Positions 48,481 to 58,520 of a stretch of 64,000 nucleotides of DNA are shown here, in pieces; the first letter of the stretch is position 1; each line of letters starts with the position of its first letter. The notes under the pieces are model-generated. The model was not told the origin of the DNA, made no database searches, and saw only the letters and a list, made by a program, of their open reading frames with translations. This DNA is from Gremmenia infestans (taxonomy: Eukaryota > Ascomycota > Leotiomycetes > Helotiales > Hamatocanthoscyphaceae), in NCBI GenBank assembly GCA_032629725.1, contig JAFEVB010000009.1, positions 129,001-193,000 of the forward strand, written 5' to 3'. A program made the position numbers and the translations under genes.

Positions 48481-49884
48481 ATGTGCCTATCCTACTGCTT
48501 CTCACGCCACTCCATCCTCATGGTCAAAGCTAATATATGGAGGGGCCTTATGGCCGTGGGCATGAAGTTGCACCACTTTGCCGGTCCCAAACCACCACGT
48601 CCAGACTTCAAGATCGTCGTCCCTTCCAGATTATCTCCACGAGGTGGCACGTTCAAACTGGTATTCTACGTCCCGGAGTCGTATCACACAGCACCAGACG
48701 ACTACCGCTTTCCAGTAGTCGTCAATTTCCATGGAGGCGGCTTTACTCTGGGAACGGGCACTGATGATGCAAGATGGGCGTCGACCATTGTGAAGACCGT
48801 GGATGCTGTTCTGGTCTCAGTCGAATACAGACTGGCACCCGAATACCCCTTTAGCACAGGCGTAGAGGATGGAACAGACGCGGTCATATACCTAGCATCC
48901 CACGCCGAAGAGCTTCGCCTTGATCCCCAACGAATGGCTCTTTCTGGTTTCTCTGCAGGTGGAAACTTCGCATTTACGGTTCCCCTCATGCTACACGATC
49001 TCCAAAATGGGATTGGCAAACGAAACCTAACGTCAACCAACAGCAACTACTACCCTTCTCCCTCCTACCCCTCCTCCTCCTATGCTTCCTCCTCCCAAAG
49101 CTCCTCAACCCTCCAACTCCCACGGCCCCTACCCCTCTCAGGCAATTCCTCTACCGCTTCGATCCTCAAACTCACAGATCTCGAGCCAACCGAATTAGAA
49201 ATGCACCAAAAAGTCCCAGACCTCAACCTCCGAGCAATCGTATCCTTCTACCCACCTACCGACTTCCGGATATCGCGCCAAGAGAAACGCGTCACAAATC
49301 CCGCACCAGAAATGAACCTCCCCCCAATGCTCACCAATCTTTTCGACGATTCCTACATACACCCCACGAACTCGATCGACCTAGCCGATCCCTACCTCTC
49401 GCCCGCAGCGGGTTCAGATCAGCTTCTCAGAGCTGCGTATCCCCAAGACATCATACTATACACTTGCGAATACGACATGCTGAACGCAGAAGGCATCGCG
49501 TTTGGCGAACGGCTTTCGGGGCCGGAAGTAGGAAAAACCGTGCATGGGGGCTTGGTGAAAGAAGTACCGCACGCGTTTGACAAGAAGCCCAATCCGATTA
49601 GATTTCCCGTGTCGGCGGATAAATGTTATGCTGAAGCTTGCTCGGAACTGAAACGGATATTTGGAGGACATGTGAGTGTTGAGGATCGAAGACAGCTGGA
49701 TCAGATCAAGGTGGTAGATCGATTCGAGGATAACAATCAGAGGGATCGGATGACGGGGCAGGGGGTGAGGTTGTTGGATGAGACGGATATGGGAGATGGG
49801 ATAGGGGGGAATGATAATGGACGGTGGATTGGACAGCCTAGTATTCATGACAAGCTACCGAATCCAGCGAATAGAATTCCTTGA
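48481..49884 (+). CDS. Alpha/beta-hydrolase fold-3 (HSL-like) protein, candidate ErdH
   Basis: A single open frame of 467 codons. The oxyanion HGGG is at 84-87, the nucleophile elbow GFSAGG gives Ser158, and the acid CEYDML (Asp332) and base VPHAF (His364) complete the catalytic triad. VEYRLAPEYPF is the hormone-sensitive-lipase-type signature. Residues about 183-245 form a Ser/Pro/Tyr-rich insertion after the nucleophile helix, and the last about 80 residues are charged and probably disordered. There is no clear signal peptide; residues 9-31 are only mildly hydrophobic. It lies head-to-head with erdS. Because the ErdS system is known to include an alpha/beta hydrolase (ErdH) that removes Asp from ergosteryl-Asp, this is a natural candidate. 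The substrate cannot be determined from sequence, and a generic esterase is the alternative. The start at 48481 is the first ATG; an upstream exon is possible. Confidence 0.8.
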   Translation: MCLSYCFSRHSILMVKANIWRGLMAVGMKLHHFAGPKPPRPDFKIVVPSRLSPRGGTFKLVFYVPESYHTAPDDYRFPVVVNFHGGGFTLGTGTDDARWASTIVKTVDAVLVSVEYRLAPEYPFSTGVEDGTDAVIYLASHAEELRLDPQRMALSGFSAGGNFAFTVPLMLHDLQNGIGKRNLTSTNSNYYPSPSYPSSSYASSSQSSSTLQLPRPLPLSGNSSTASILKLTDLEPTELEMHQKVPDLNLRAIVSFYPPTDFRISRQEKRVTNPAPEMNLPPMLTNLFDDSYIHPTNSIDLADPYLSPAAGSDQLLRAAYPQDIILYTCEYDMLNAEGIAFGERLSGPEVGKTVHGGLVKEVPHAFDKKPNPIRFPVSADKCYAEACSELKRIFGGHVSVEDRRQLDQIKVVDRFEDNNQRDRMTGQGVRLLDETDMGDGIGGNDNGRWIGQPSIHDKLPNPANRIP

Positions 49885-50917
49885 AGAGGAATTTGCATTG
49901 CAATATAGACTTTTTTATTTGCTGATAAAGAAAAATCAGTTCCGGCGAAATGGAATTTCTTTATAATTTATTCCATATTCCAAGGGCAGTAAATTTCACG
50001 CCCAAGTATACATTCAAATTCTTTTAACCTTCTTCATCCAGATATCTATTGTTTTATGATAGGAGGTAAGCGAAACGCTATTTTTAAGATGCATGTGATA
50101 AAACGTCTCTGGATCAGCCTCTGAGATCTTTGATACCTTGCAAGTACATAGGTATTAGAATAGACTTATCTATCTATAATAAGGTCATTGCCCGCAAGTA
50201 GCGAGTTTGTGAAAACTTCATATACTAGGTATCCAAGATACCAAGATAACGTGACGATGGTCGAGCCATGAAACTAGAAAGCCTCCTCGCCTCTCTCTCA
50301 GCGGAAAAGAAATAACAAACAACAAACAAACATCAACAGATTCCAACACCACGGGTACTGTACTCTTTATCCGGGCTTTCCGTAAAAAGGATGTCTTTCT
50401 CCAATCCCATAACGTCTGAGATAATGGGATCCGCACAGGTCCCCATGGCTCTCACACTTACCCCGTACCCCTGACTGTCTGAGAAGCGTTGGCGCAGGAT
50501 GCCCATTGCTTCGCTTACCCGCACTCCGTCTTTTCAAACCCACCTGCGGGTTTCATCTGTTTTACACTCAGATGTCAGAACTGCCCAAACTCTTGAGAGC
50601 ACGGTGAGAACAATGCCATGGAGTGGCGTTGCCGTGCCGTTAGATGCCAGTGACATCTGATTTTTAATGCCGGGATGACTAGATAGTTTCATGTAGGAGA
50701 AGCTTAACTTTCGTTCGCTGCTTGATTCTCAGCCCTTTGATGTTGGGCTTCGTTCTTGTTTACAGCCAGAGAAGAGATTCTATCATCTCCATTTTCTTTA
50801 CATCGTTAACTAATTAATTGGGCTGGTCCTATTAACTTGTTTCTTTTCGTCAAGCAGGTCTCTTTTTTTTTACAAATTTAATCCATATCATATTCATTGT
50901 AATCGATATCCTTCAGT
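49885..50917. other. Intergenic region
   Basis: About 1 kb between the hydrolase and the mucin-like gene. AT-rich, with a T9 run near 50865-50873 about 45 bp before the next start. No gene or structured element recognised. Confidence 0.5.
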
Positions 50918-52674
50918 ATGAGAATTAGCGGTCTCTTCCAACGGGCTCAGGTCCAGAGCGTAGCCGTTGTTGGTAATGATGTCGATGCAGAGGATGCGTC
51001 AATCGGTGCAGCGGAGAGGAGAAATCTTGGAAGGAGGCAAAGCAATTCTTCGAATACAGAAGCAGCAGCTGTACCTGCAGATTCAAAGACTACGACGTCG
51101 CCTACCCAAGAGCCAGCGACCAAGGCGGCTCCGACTCAGCCGGCCAATCTACCAAGCTCAAATCCAGATGTAGGTACATTTTGTATGATATGGGAAAAGT
51201 CCAATAGCTGAGTGATGCTAGCCAACGACTTTTGCGACTTCTGCCGTTAAATCAGATACAAGTCTGCCTTCGGATACTCTTGCAACGCCTAGTTCAACGC
51301 CTCAAGCTGCAACAACACCAACCCAAGAGGTGGCAACCAAACAGCCTGCTCCAACGACAATTCCAACCACTCTCGACCCCGCAGCAGTCGCGTCGACCAC
51401 CTCAATTATAGGGGCATCAAATCTAGCCCCACCAGTTGATGCAACTTCCGCGAGTTCGAGTCCGACTGGTATCGCTGCCCTGGCTGCCCCGCCCTCTATA
51501 GCCGGGTCATCAACGACTGCTACTAATGCAGCGACAGCCACTTCAGCCGTGGACTCCAACCTAGGGTCTATAAAAACTGCTCCCTCTGTTGCCTCCGACG
51601 TGGCTACCGGCGCCTCTTCATCAGGTGCTTCAAGTCCCGCGCCCAACTCAGCATCCACTCAAACATCGGGACTCGCAGCTGGGGTGAAAGCTACCAGTGC
51701 CTCAGTATCCGCAACTCAAACTGGAAGTACGCCGGCCACAGGAAGCGATGCGGCGGCAAAGGCAGGTACAGCTGGTATCTCTGCCTCGGTGACAGGTAGT
51801 GCTGGTTCCGCATCTGCGTCTGATGCTTCGACCTCATTAGCAGCCCTCCTCGCTTCCGGCAGCTCTTTATCCCAGACCCTTATCCCAGTCTCAGCCAGTC
51901 TCACAGATTCCGGAATCTCCTCCGCCACAAGCATCTTCGCAGAGGCCCAGTCTGCAGCCGCCGGTACAGGCGTCGACGGAGGAATCCTCAGCAGCAGCGT
52001 GAAGGGCAAAGGCCCATTAGCTACAGGTGGAACCGGGGGTGCCAACACGATCAGCGCCACGGCTACCATTCTTAAGAAGCCGCAAAACGTAGCTGGTATT
52101 GTAGTCGGCTCAGTCGGTATGTTTGTGCATCACCCCCCTCCACCCCTAAGAGCTTTCTCTTTCTTTCACAGCAGGCAGGCTAACAGCAACAGTCGGAGCC
52201 GTGGCCCTAGGCTTCGGTATTTTCTTCTTCATGCGCCGTTTCTACCGTACGAGACGCGAAGGTAAACGAGCCGATACACCCCCGCAATCTCCCCTCCTGC
52301 AGACCTCGCTCACCTCGCCACTCCTACCCATCGGCATCGCGCGCTCTATGTCCCAGCGCAGTGGAGGCGAGGGGAGCTTTTGGAGCGCACAGGGAACGCA
52401 TGGGGTTAGTGAGAAGGAGTATGGAGCTGGTAGCCTTGGAAAAGAGTACGGAAATGGATATGGACCGTATGGCAGAGGCGTCTCGAATGCCCCTCTTAGC
52501 CCGCTTCCTGAAATACCCAACGCGGAGGGTGGAGCTGGGTTTGCGGGGAAGACGGGGGGCTGGAGTGGTAGTGGGGCTGCTGGAAATGGGAATGGGAATG
52601 GGAATGCGGGGTTTACTTTGTTTCCACCACAGCCGAGAGGGAAGAACGGGAAGGATTTCCCGAAGAACTTTTAA
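50918..52674 (+). CDS. Ser/Thr/Ala-rich single-pass membrane protein (cell-surface mucin or sensor-like)
   Basis: Exons 50918..51169, 51222..52116 and 52172..52674 give 549 aa. Residues about 45-370 are extremely rich in Ser, Thr, Ala, Pro and Gly, typical of O-mannosylated extracellular regions. One transmembrane helix (TVGAVALGFGIFFFM) begins just after intron 2 at about residue 390. It is followed by a basic stop-transfer (RRFYRTRREGKR) and a Gly/Pro/Ser-rich cytosolic tail with SPLLP and tandem GNGNGN. The layout resembles fungal Mid2/Wsc-type wall-stress sensors or membrane mucins, but no WSC or other domain is seen. The proposed start gives a charged, non-hydrophobic N-terminus with no signal peptide. 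Either an upstream exon carries the signal, or the helix acts as a signal anchor. The acceptor of intron 2 may be CACAG or the CAG 3 bp later. Confidence 0.75.
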
Positions 52675-53707
52675 GGGCTGGGTAAGAGTTGTGCTAAAGG
52701 GGATGAGAATGAAAAATGATGATGTGATCTGACTGTATTTCAGGAAGCGTGGGAGGGAAATGCGCGGTATGGTGGAGGTTTGGTAACGAGAAAAAGGAAA
52801 AAGTGGCCCCGGAGTTGGAGGAGTGAACGAAACGAAACGGGGAAAACGGGGATATAATTCTAAAAATAGATGAAACAAATCAAATGCATAGTGTATAGTC
52901 AGTCAAGTTCTGATAAAAATGGTTAGATAATCAAAAACCATGTACAGTATAGTATCTCGCAGCATCTAACGATAATGGATACGAGGCGGATTTGGCCGTG
53001 ATAGAAATCAATTAATTGCGTGTAAAGTGAATACGGGGCGTAGTTAATGTTCTTTCTGTGGTTTTATGATAGACTGGTGGTTCGATTCAAGAACGCTAGT
53101 TTCGAAGGGCTTTAATATGGTTTACATGTCTGCCTAGCTAGTGGTTTGTAGATATATTTGAGGCTAGTAGAAAGAGAGATTTTTAGATTACAACTAAGGT
53201 TTTAAAATGCTCTGTGGATTAAGGGGAGTTTTAATTTCAGCAAAAGTTACGCAGATATCATATTAAACTAGGACATCAACGCTCACAAAAGTGTGTCAAC
53301 TTTCCTTTCTCTATGTCAGAGTGTACTTTTAATACAGGCAGCTATGCAGCTCCTCTTCCAAGCTGTGAGAGAATGTGAAGACTGGATTTGCTGTAGAGAT
53401 AAAGTTGAGGAATGAAAAGAAAGATACAGCCATTCTTCCAAGCGATATGAGAAGGCTTGTATGCTCCGTCGACGTCGCCTTGCTCATCTGTCGTTGTGTT
53501 ATTGTATTCTTAGCCCCCCCCGCCCCCACCCCCCCCTTCCTTCAGCCCTAGACTCCCGATAGATCCGCTCCTTTGTTCTCTGCAGCAACAGGGCCTCTGC
53601 CTTTCCCTTCCATCCGTGGAGTGTATTGAGTTACATCCTCCTAAGTGCAAGTGCTATTGTCGATAGAAGGATTACATGCTGCAAGGTCGCTTTGACGCCT
53701 ATTCTAC
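52675..53707. other. Convergent 3' intergenic region
   Basis: About 1 kb between the mucin-like and 2EXR genes. Contains a C-rich run at about 53513-53540 (interrupted poly-C). No gene recognised. Confidence 0.5.
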
Positions 53708-55456
53708 CTATGATCCCGGTCTGATCTCTGGCTCGTTGATATCCCAATTGATCATTTCATCGCAGCGCTCAAGTTGTAGGTCGATGTCGCAGGCCCAATC
53801 ACCGGTGTCGTGATCAAAGAGGGCTTTCCGTGCTTTGCGTATTTTCAAATAGTTCTTGTCTAACTCATCCACCGCAGATTTGAATGCCGAAATGAAATCG
53901 TCAAAATGGTATATAACGAAGTCGTTGTAATGATAGCATCCGTCCAGAAGCGCGTTCAAGTGTTCAATTAGCCGGTGGGAGGGTAAAAAGGAGTAGTTGC
54001 GGTCGAATGTTTGCTGGTATCCTTGAGTTTTTCTTCGAATCTCATCAGGCATGTCCCGTGCGAAACTTTTTGCATAGCTTTTTAGGAGTAAAATAGCAGG
54101 TCCATATTCAGGTTTTCTCATTTTATACCATTGCCACATGGGGCCGATGTCGTTCTCTGCGTCAAGGAAACCAAAAGGAACTTTGTGATTTCTGACGAAA
54201 TCCACCAGAGCTTTGCTAGCCTCTGCAATCCTTGGATATTGAGGTTCCAGGATCTGCAGCACAGTTGCTCTATGTGTCTTGAATGTCTTGACACCTTGAA
54301 GTTCACAAGCGATACTGGCGTATCTAAGGGCTTCCTCCAATGGATGGATCAGGAACGGGCTACCAATATCCCAATGATCATGACTATATTTCGTGTTACG
54401 AATGTCATCTATATCATCATATCCAACATCGTATGAACAACTGTCTTCGCTGTCCTTTAAACAACGAATTACGTGGGGATAAAATCTCCGGCCATGTCCA
54501 AATTCTGGCTCCATTTGGCTTTTGAATTTCGTGCTCAGCTCAAAGCTCTGAGCGTAGACCACAAGATTGGCATACATCTTAAAGACATATGTGACCGGTT
54601 GGTTGCCTTCTACCAGTGCTTTCAAGCTAGCTTCGAATCCATCAGGAAAGGAGTGGGGCTGGCTGAGAGACATGTCTCCTGAGGGGTGGAAGATCTCGAC
54701 TTCGTCAATAGTTGCATGTCGCAAATTGAAATTCGAGACATTTCGAAGAATGCGCAGCAGCAATAGTAGATTTTTCATCGTAATGTATTGTGAAACATGC
54801 GTTGGATGTACCATGCAATCGTCTCGAAAAATCTCCCCTCGTGGAACAATTGACAACTCAATAGACTTCCGAGGAGTGTCGCAAATTATCTCGCACAAGT
54901 AGGCAATATTTTCTTGAATTTCGCCGTAACATTTAGTCTTGTTTGGATTCAGAAAGACTTTCAAGTGTTGAGCTCGTCTGATTGCAGAGATACTTCCCAT
55001 CTTATCTTTCGAAGTTTTCGAAGTAACAGGTTTTACAAAAACAAACCCTCCCTTCTGGTTCGCTAGGGGCGAGTAGACGAAATGGGCGTGCGAACAGTCG
55101 ATGAAGAATTTATTTGATCCGTATAATATCTCTGAGGCTTCCTCATATATTTGGCGGCATGTTCGCAGAATTTCTGGCGTCAAATGATAGCTCTGAACAT
55201 CGTTCCACCGGCAGATGGAGGCGCGGTTAGAAAGAACATTGTCTTGGAGAAGTAAAGTGTAAATTGCATTACGAATCTCCAAGGGAATCATAGTCAGAAA
55301 CCGAGAATCCTTTTCGCTGGGGCTTGTGATTACCAAAAGCTCTGAGGCTAGTTGGTCACATCGCTGTTGTGCTTGATCTCTTTCGGACATAGCTGCGGCA
55401 AGTTGTGTCTGAAGCTCAGCGACATCAACTTCCATGCCATGCTCTTGTGGGGACAT
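53708..55456 (-). CDS. 2EXR domain-containing protein
   Basis: One uninterrupted 582-codon frame. After a predicted coiled coil (about residues 10-40, AELQTQLAAAMSERDQAQQRCDQLASEL) the sequence FLTMIPLEIRNAIYTLLL opens the 2EXR/F-box-like fold common in fungal proteins of unknown role. It continues with LTPEILRTCRQIYEEASEILYGSNKFF, a hallmark of this family. The rest (about 130-580) is a variable region without recognisable domains. Such genes form large, rapidly changing families in Pezizomycotina; no molecular function is established. The lack of introns is normal for them. Confidence 0.8.
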   Translation of the reverse strand: MSPQEHGMEVDVAELQTQLAAAMSERDQAQQRCDQLASELLVITSPSEKDSRFLTMIPLEIRNAIYTLLLQDNVLSNRASICRWNDVQSYHLTPEILRTCRQIYEEASEILYGSNKFFIDCSHAHFVYSPLANQKGGFVFVKPVTSKTSKDKMGSISAIRRAQHLKVFLNPNKTKCYGEIQENIAYLCEIICDTPRKSIELSIVPRGEIFRDDCMVHPTHVSQYITMKNLLLLLRILRNVSNFNLRHATIDEVEIFHPSGDMSLSQPHSFPDGFEASLKALVEGNQPVTYVFKMYANLVVYAQSFELSTKFKSQMEPEFGHGRRFYPHVIRCLKDSEDSCSYDVGYDDIDDIRNTKYSHDHWDIGSPFLIHPLEEALRYASIACELQGVKTFKTHRATVLQILEPQYPRIAEASKALVDFVRNHKVPFGFLDAENDIGPMWQWYKMRKPEYGPAILLLKSYAKSFARDMPDEIRRKTQGYQQTFDRNYSFLPSHRLIEHLNALLDGCYHYNDFVIYHFDDFISAFKSAVDELDKNYLKIRKARKALFDHDTGDWACDIDLQLERCDEMINWDINEPEIRPGS

Positions 55457-56324
55457 TGTCGCCCTGCTTGGTATTAGCTATAGGCTTTTGATTCATTTGC
55501 GTGGTTGACATAAGTTGGGACATCATCATTTCAAGGAGGAAAACATACAATATGGGAGATCGACGTCGATAAGTGAATATTGAGAGAGGGTGTTTCGATG
55601 ATCCAGACTAGAAAAGAGAAATTTGTCTCGATGATGGCAAAGCTTTCCCTTGTCGTAGCTAGTAGACCTAGTCGTATGAAGAGGTTGAACTGTCCAAAGT
55701 TCTGCGTGGTATGCTGTGCGAATTGAGAAGGTTTACTTGAAGACGTCGTTGTAACCGACTCTCAAAGCTCCAAAGAGTGAATACTCGAAGTCAACTGCCC
55801 GTCTGGAATCAGAGAGTGCGGCAGTAAAGGCAAGGGGTGTAGCCAAACTTCCGAAGACCAAGTCCTGCAATTCGTGTAGGAACGGGGATTTTGGAGGGCC
55901 TGAAGTAGTGGCAGAGTGGGTTGATGGGAAAGAGATCGAATTCGAGAAAGAAGGAAGGTGGTCAAAGGTTGGGAGAGAAAATCTTTCCTCGGCGGCTCAA
56001 GATGGCAGAAGCAACCCATTCTTTTCCCTACCTATCGGATCACATGACAACCGACCGACCATTGACTTGAGCTCCCCATTTTCGGGCTTTTAAGAAAATC
56101 TGGCAAGTACAGTCTGTACTGAGTGGACTTGACGAATAGAAAGTGATGCTGAAGGGCTAATATACCTCATATTTTCTGTTACAAGTGAGAGTAAGGATTT
56201 CTTCCCACCAGAACCCAGGAAGCTTCCGGCATAGTGAAAGCCAAAAATCTCCTATAGCCTTTTGGAGGATCGGCTTCTGTTACCATTTTTTGAGAATCGT
56301 GGATTCAATTTAATAAGCGCGTAA
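55457..56324. other. Intergenic region upstream of the 2EXR gene
   Basis: No gene recognised. A 9-bp copy of the MITE terminus (CTCCTATAG) lies at about 56249-56257, 68 bp before MITE copy 2. Confidence 0.5.
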
Positions 56325-56529
56325 CTCCTATAGTGTTTTACGGCCGTCTCTGTAACAAGCCGCTGCTACTTAAAGAATCCTTACGGTAGATAGGCAAAAT
56401 GGCACTAATTTATAATGTGCTAGGCAGCATGGGACATTAAAAGTCAATAATAGTGTGTGCCTCTTAAAGCTATCTAGCATGAGGAGCATTAGGTGTTTTT
56501 ATGGAGAAGGCCGTAAAACACTATAGGAG
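56325..56529 (-). mobile_element. MITE, copy 2
   Basis: 205 bp bounded by long inverted termini: left CTCCTATAGTGTTTTACGGC, right the reverse complement of the same 20 bases with slight change inward. It is flanked by GTAA on both sides, a 4-bp target-site duplication. It is the reverse-oriented relative of the element at 7199-7409 and has no coding capacity. Its termini are less diverged from each other than those of copy 1, suggesting a more recent insertion. Confidence 0.82.
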
Positions 56530-56962
56530 GTAATAATGATAAATAAATTATGGAAACTTGGAGCTTCGACATACGTCTGCTCAAGACATCCCCAAAGGTT
56601 CCATTGACATGTTTGAAGAAGAGAACGAGTTTTAGTTTTGACTCAAGATTATGAATCATCAATCTTCTACTAAGCCCCCTTTCTCTTAACTCCGATATTC
56701 ACCAATCCAAGTTGACATCCACATAGCCTCGCACCAAGCTCGTTCAAACCTCGCACTGATTCCCACTCTTATTTCCACCTCGATATAAATATATAAAGCC
56801 CCAAGTGTAAAGACGATTAAATTGAATTGAAATCTAATGACGTATTAGCGTCCATCAGCTGATTTACAATAACGCCGAAACCCCACCTAGACAACCTCTC
56901 CCCTATTTATATCGCTTCACCCCACATCCACCACCCAATAAATCCCATAAAGATTACGCAAA
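56530..56962. other. Promoter region of the NmrA-like gene
   Basis: About 430 bp between MITE copy 2 and the start codon. Contains TATATAAA at about 56789, roughly 170 bp upstream of the ATG. Confidence 0.45.
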
Positions 56963-57901
56963 ATGCTAGCCCTAACCTCCATAACCGGCAAACTAGGCAA
57001 TGCAGTCCTCTCCGCAATCCAAGAACACGGCCTCTTACCCCCCTCCAGCCTAATCCTCTGCACCTCCTCAGACCCATCCTCACCCCGCTGGGACACCCTC
57101 AAATCTCAAGGCGCCCAACTGCGGCACTTTGACTTCAACTCTCCAGACCCAGCCACCTTTGCCGGGTGCTCAAAATTATTCCTCGTCTCCACTCCCAACA
57201 TTGCCTTGGATTTCAACGACGCGCCAGAGGGCAAAGGGAGAGAGGGCGCGCATATAGCTGCTATAAACGCGGCTGTCACCGCGGGTGTATCGCATGTTTA
57301 TTATACGTCATTGGCGTTTGGACCTCAATCTAATGCGGGCGTCATGCGTGCTCACTTGCGGACGGAGAAGTATTTAAGGGAGTTGGAAGAGGGGGGGAGG
57401 GTGAAGGTCACGGTTATTAGGGAGGGCTTGTATAGTGAGAGCTGGCCGCTTTACTTGGGGTATTTTGACCTGGCTGGGGGGGGTGAGAGGGACGAAATTG
57501 TCCTGGCGGGGGATGGCAGGGTTTGCTGGACTGCGATTCGGGATCTGGGGCTCGGGACTGCCCTGGCTTTGGTGGATGGGAGTGAGACGTGGGCGGGGAA
57601 GACTTTCTATTTGAGCGCGCCGCCGGAGATGGCGCGGTCGTTGCGGGAGATTGCGGGGTTGGTGGGGAGGGCGAGGGGGAGGGAGCTAAGGGTTAAGGTT
57701 GTAGGGAGGGAGGAGTATGTGGAGTATTATGTTGGGAGGGGGAGGGAGAAAAGTGCGGTGGAGTGGTGGAGTAGCAGTTATCAGGCGCTGGAGGAGGGGG
57801 AGTGTGAGATTCAGGATGGGACATTGGGGGAGCTGCTTGCGAGTAGAGGGGTGACATTGAAGCCGGTCGAGGAGACTGTGAAGGAGATGTTCGGTGCTTG
57901 A
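56963..57901 (+). CDS. NmrA-like / atypical SDR NAD(P)-binding protein
   Basis: A 312-codon intronless frame. The N-terminal Rossmann motif reads ALTSITGKLGNAVLSAI, a TGxxG-type variant. HVYYTSLAFGP, the conserved substrate/cofactor segment and VTVIREGLYSESWPLYL are typical of NmrA-like proteins related to NAD(P)H:quinone oxidoreductase 2 homologues. The C-terminal lid is helical (ARSLREIAGLVGR; VEETVKEMFGA). Family members are redox sensors (NmrA binds NAD(P) and the GATA factor AreA) or quinone/isoflavone-type reductases; sequence does not decide between these. The second half is markedly purine-rich and G-rich on the coding strand (long GGA/GAG runs at 57380-57860), unlike the first half. 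Confidence 0.85.
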   Translation: MLALTSITGKLGNAVLSAIQEHGLLPPSSLILCTSSDPSSPRWDTLKSQGAQLRHFDFNSPDPATFAGCSKLFLVSTPNIALDFNDAPEGKGREGAHIAAINAAVTAGVSHVYYTSLAFGPQSNAGVMRAHLRTEKYLRELEEGGRVKVTVIREGLYSESWPLYLGYFDLAGGGERDEIVLAGDGRVCWTAIRDLGLGTALALVDGSETWAGKTFYLSAPPEMARSLREIAGLVGRARGRELRVKVVGREEYVEYYVGRGREKSAVEWWSSSYQALEEGECEIQDGTLGELLASRGVTLKPVEETVKEMFGA

Positions 57902-58520
57902 AAATTGGAAGCATAGTGGCAGAAGAATTGGGGATGAATGGCGCGATAGCAAACCTGGAAACAAAAATGCAATGACAAAACTTCTTAATCGGATATTACA
58001 GCCAACGACGAAAACAAAACATGGAAACCTGTATGCCAAAGTCCGACGATCAACGACAAAAAATTCCACCAAGAGAGCGTTGGAAGATTCAAAAATCGCA
58101 ATGCCGGCGAGACACTTAAACATATTCTTTGAGTTGCATAATAAAGTGATCTTGGTAGCCGGTCTCAGAGTTGTGAAGTATAATGACACGAACTTGCAAA
58201 GCGCGGCAGAAAATTGAACGTTACGCGAAAAGGTTCAGCAGCGACGAGGGAGATGAAAAGCGGACAAAATGTTAGTCTAGAAACTGAACTTGGAACCTGC
58301 CGACAAGCAACAAAAAAAGGTATATCCGTTGTTTAAAAAGGCTGCAGTGTGAAAAGTTCATCAACTTTGCTTCGCGTGTACATTTGGGGCGAGGCGCACT
58401 TCTTTGTAGCAACAAGATCTTCTTTCTATGAAAGACTGGATTTTGTGTGTAATTATTCTGCCAAAGCTAATCTGGGTATACTTGAAACATGCCATAGCGC
58501 CTATGGTCCTAGATACACAT
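57902..58520. other. Convergent 3' intergenic region
   Basis: Between the NmrA-like and POT1 genes. No convincing gene; short frames only. Confidence 0.5.

Noticed and set aside
51302..52069. Two Val/Ala-rich frames antisense to the mucin-like gene
   Set aside because: Mirror image of the repetitive Ser/Thr/Ala codons on the sense strand.
57686..58189. 167-codon frame antisense to the NmrA-like gene
   Set aside because: Pro/Leu/Ser-rich translation of the purine-rich sense strand.
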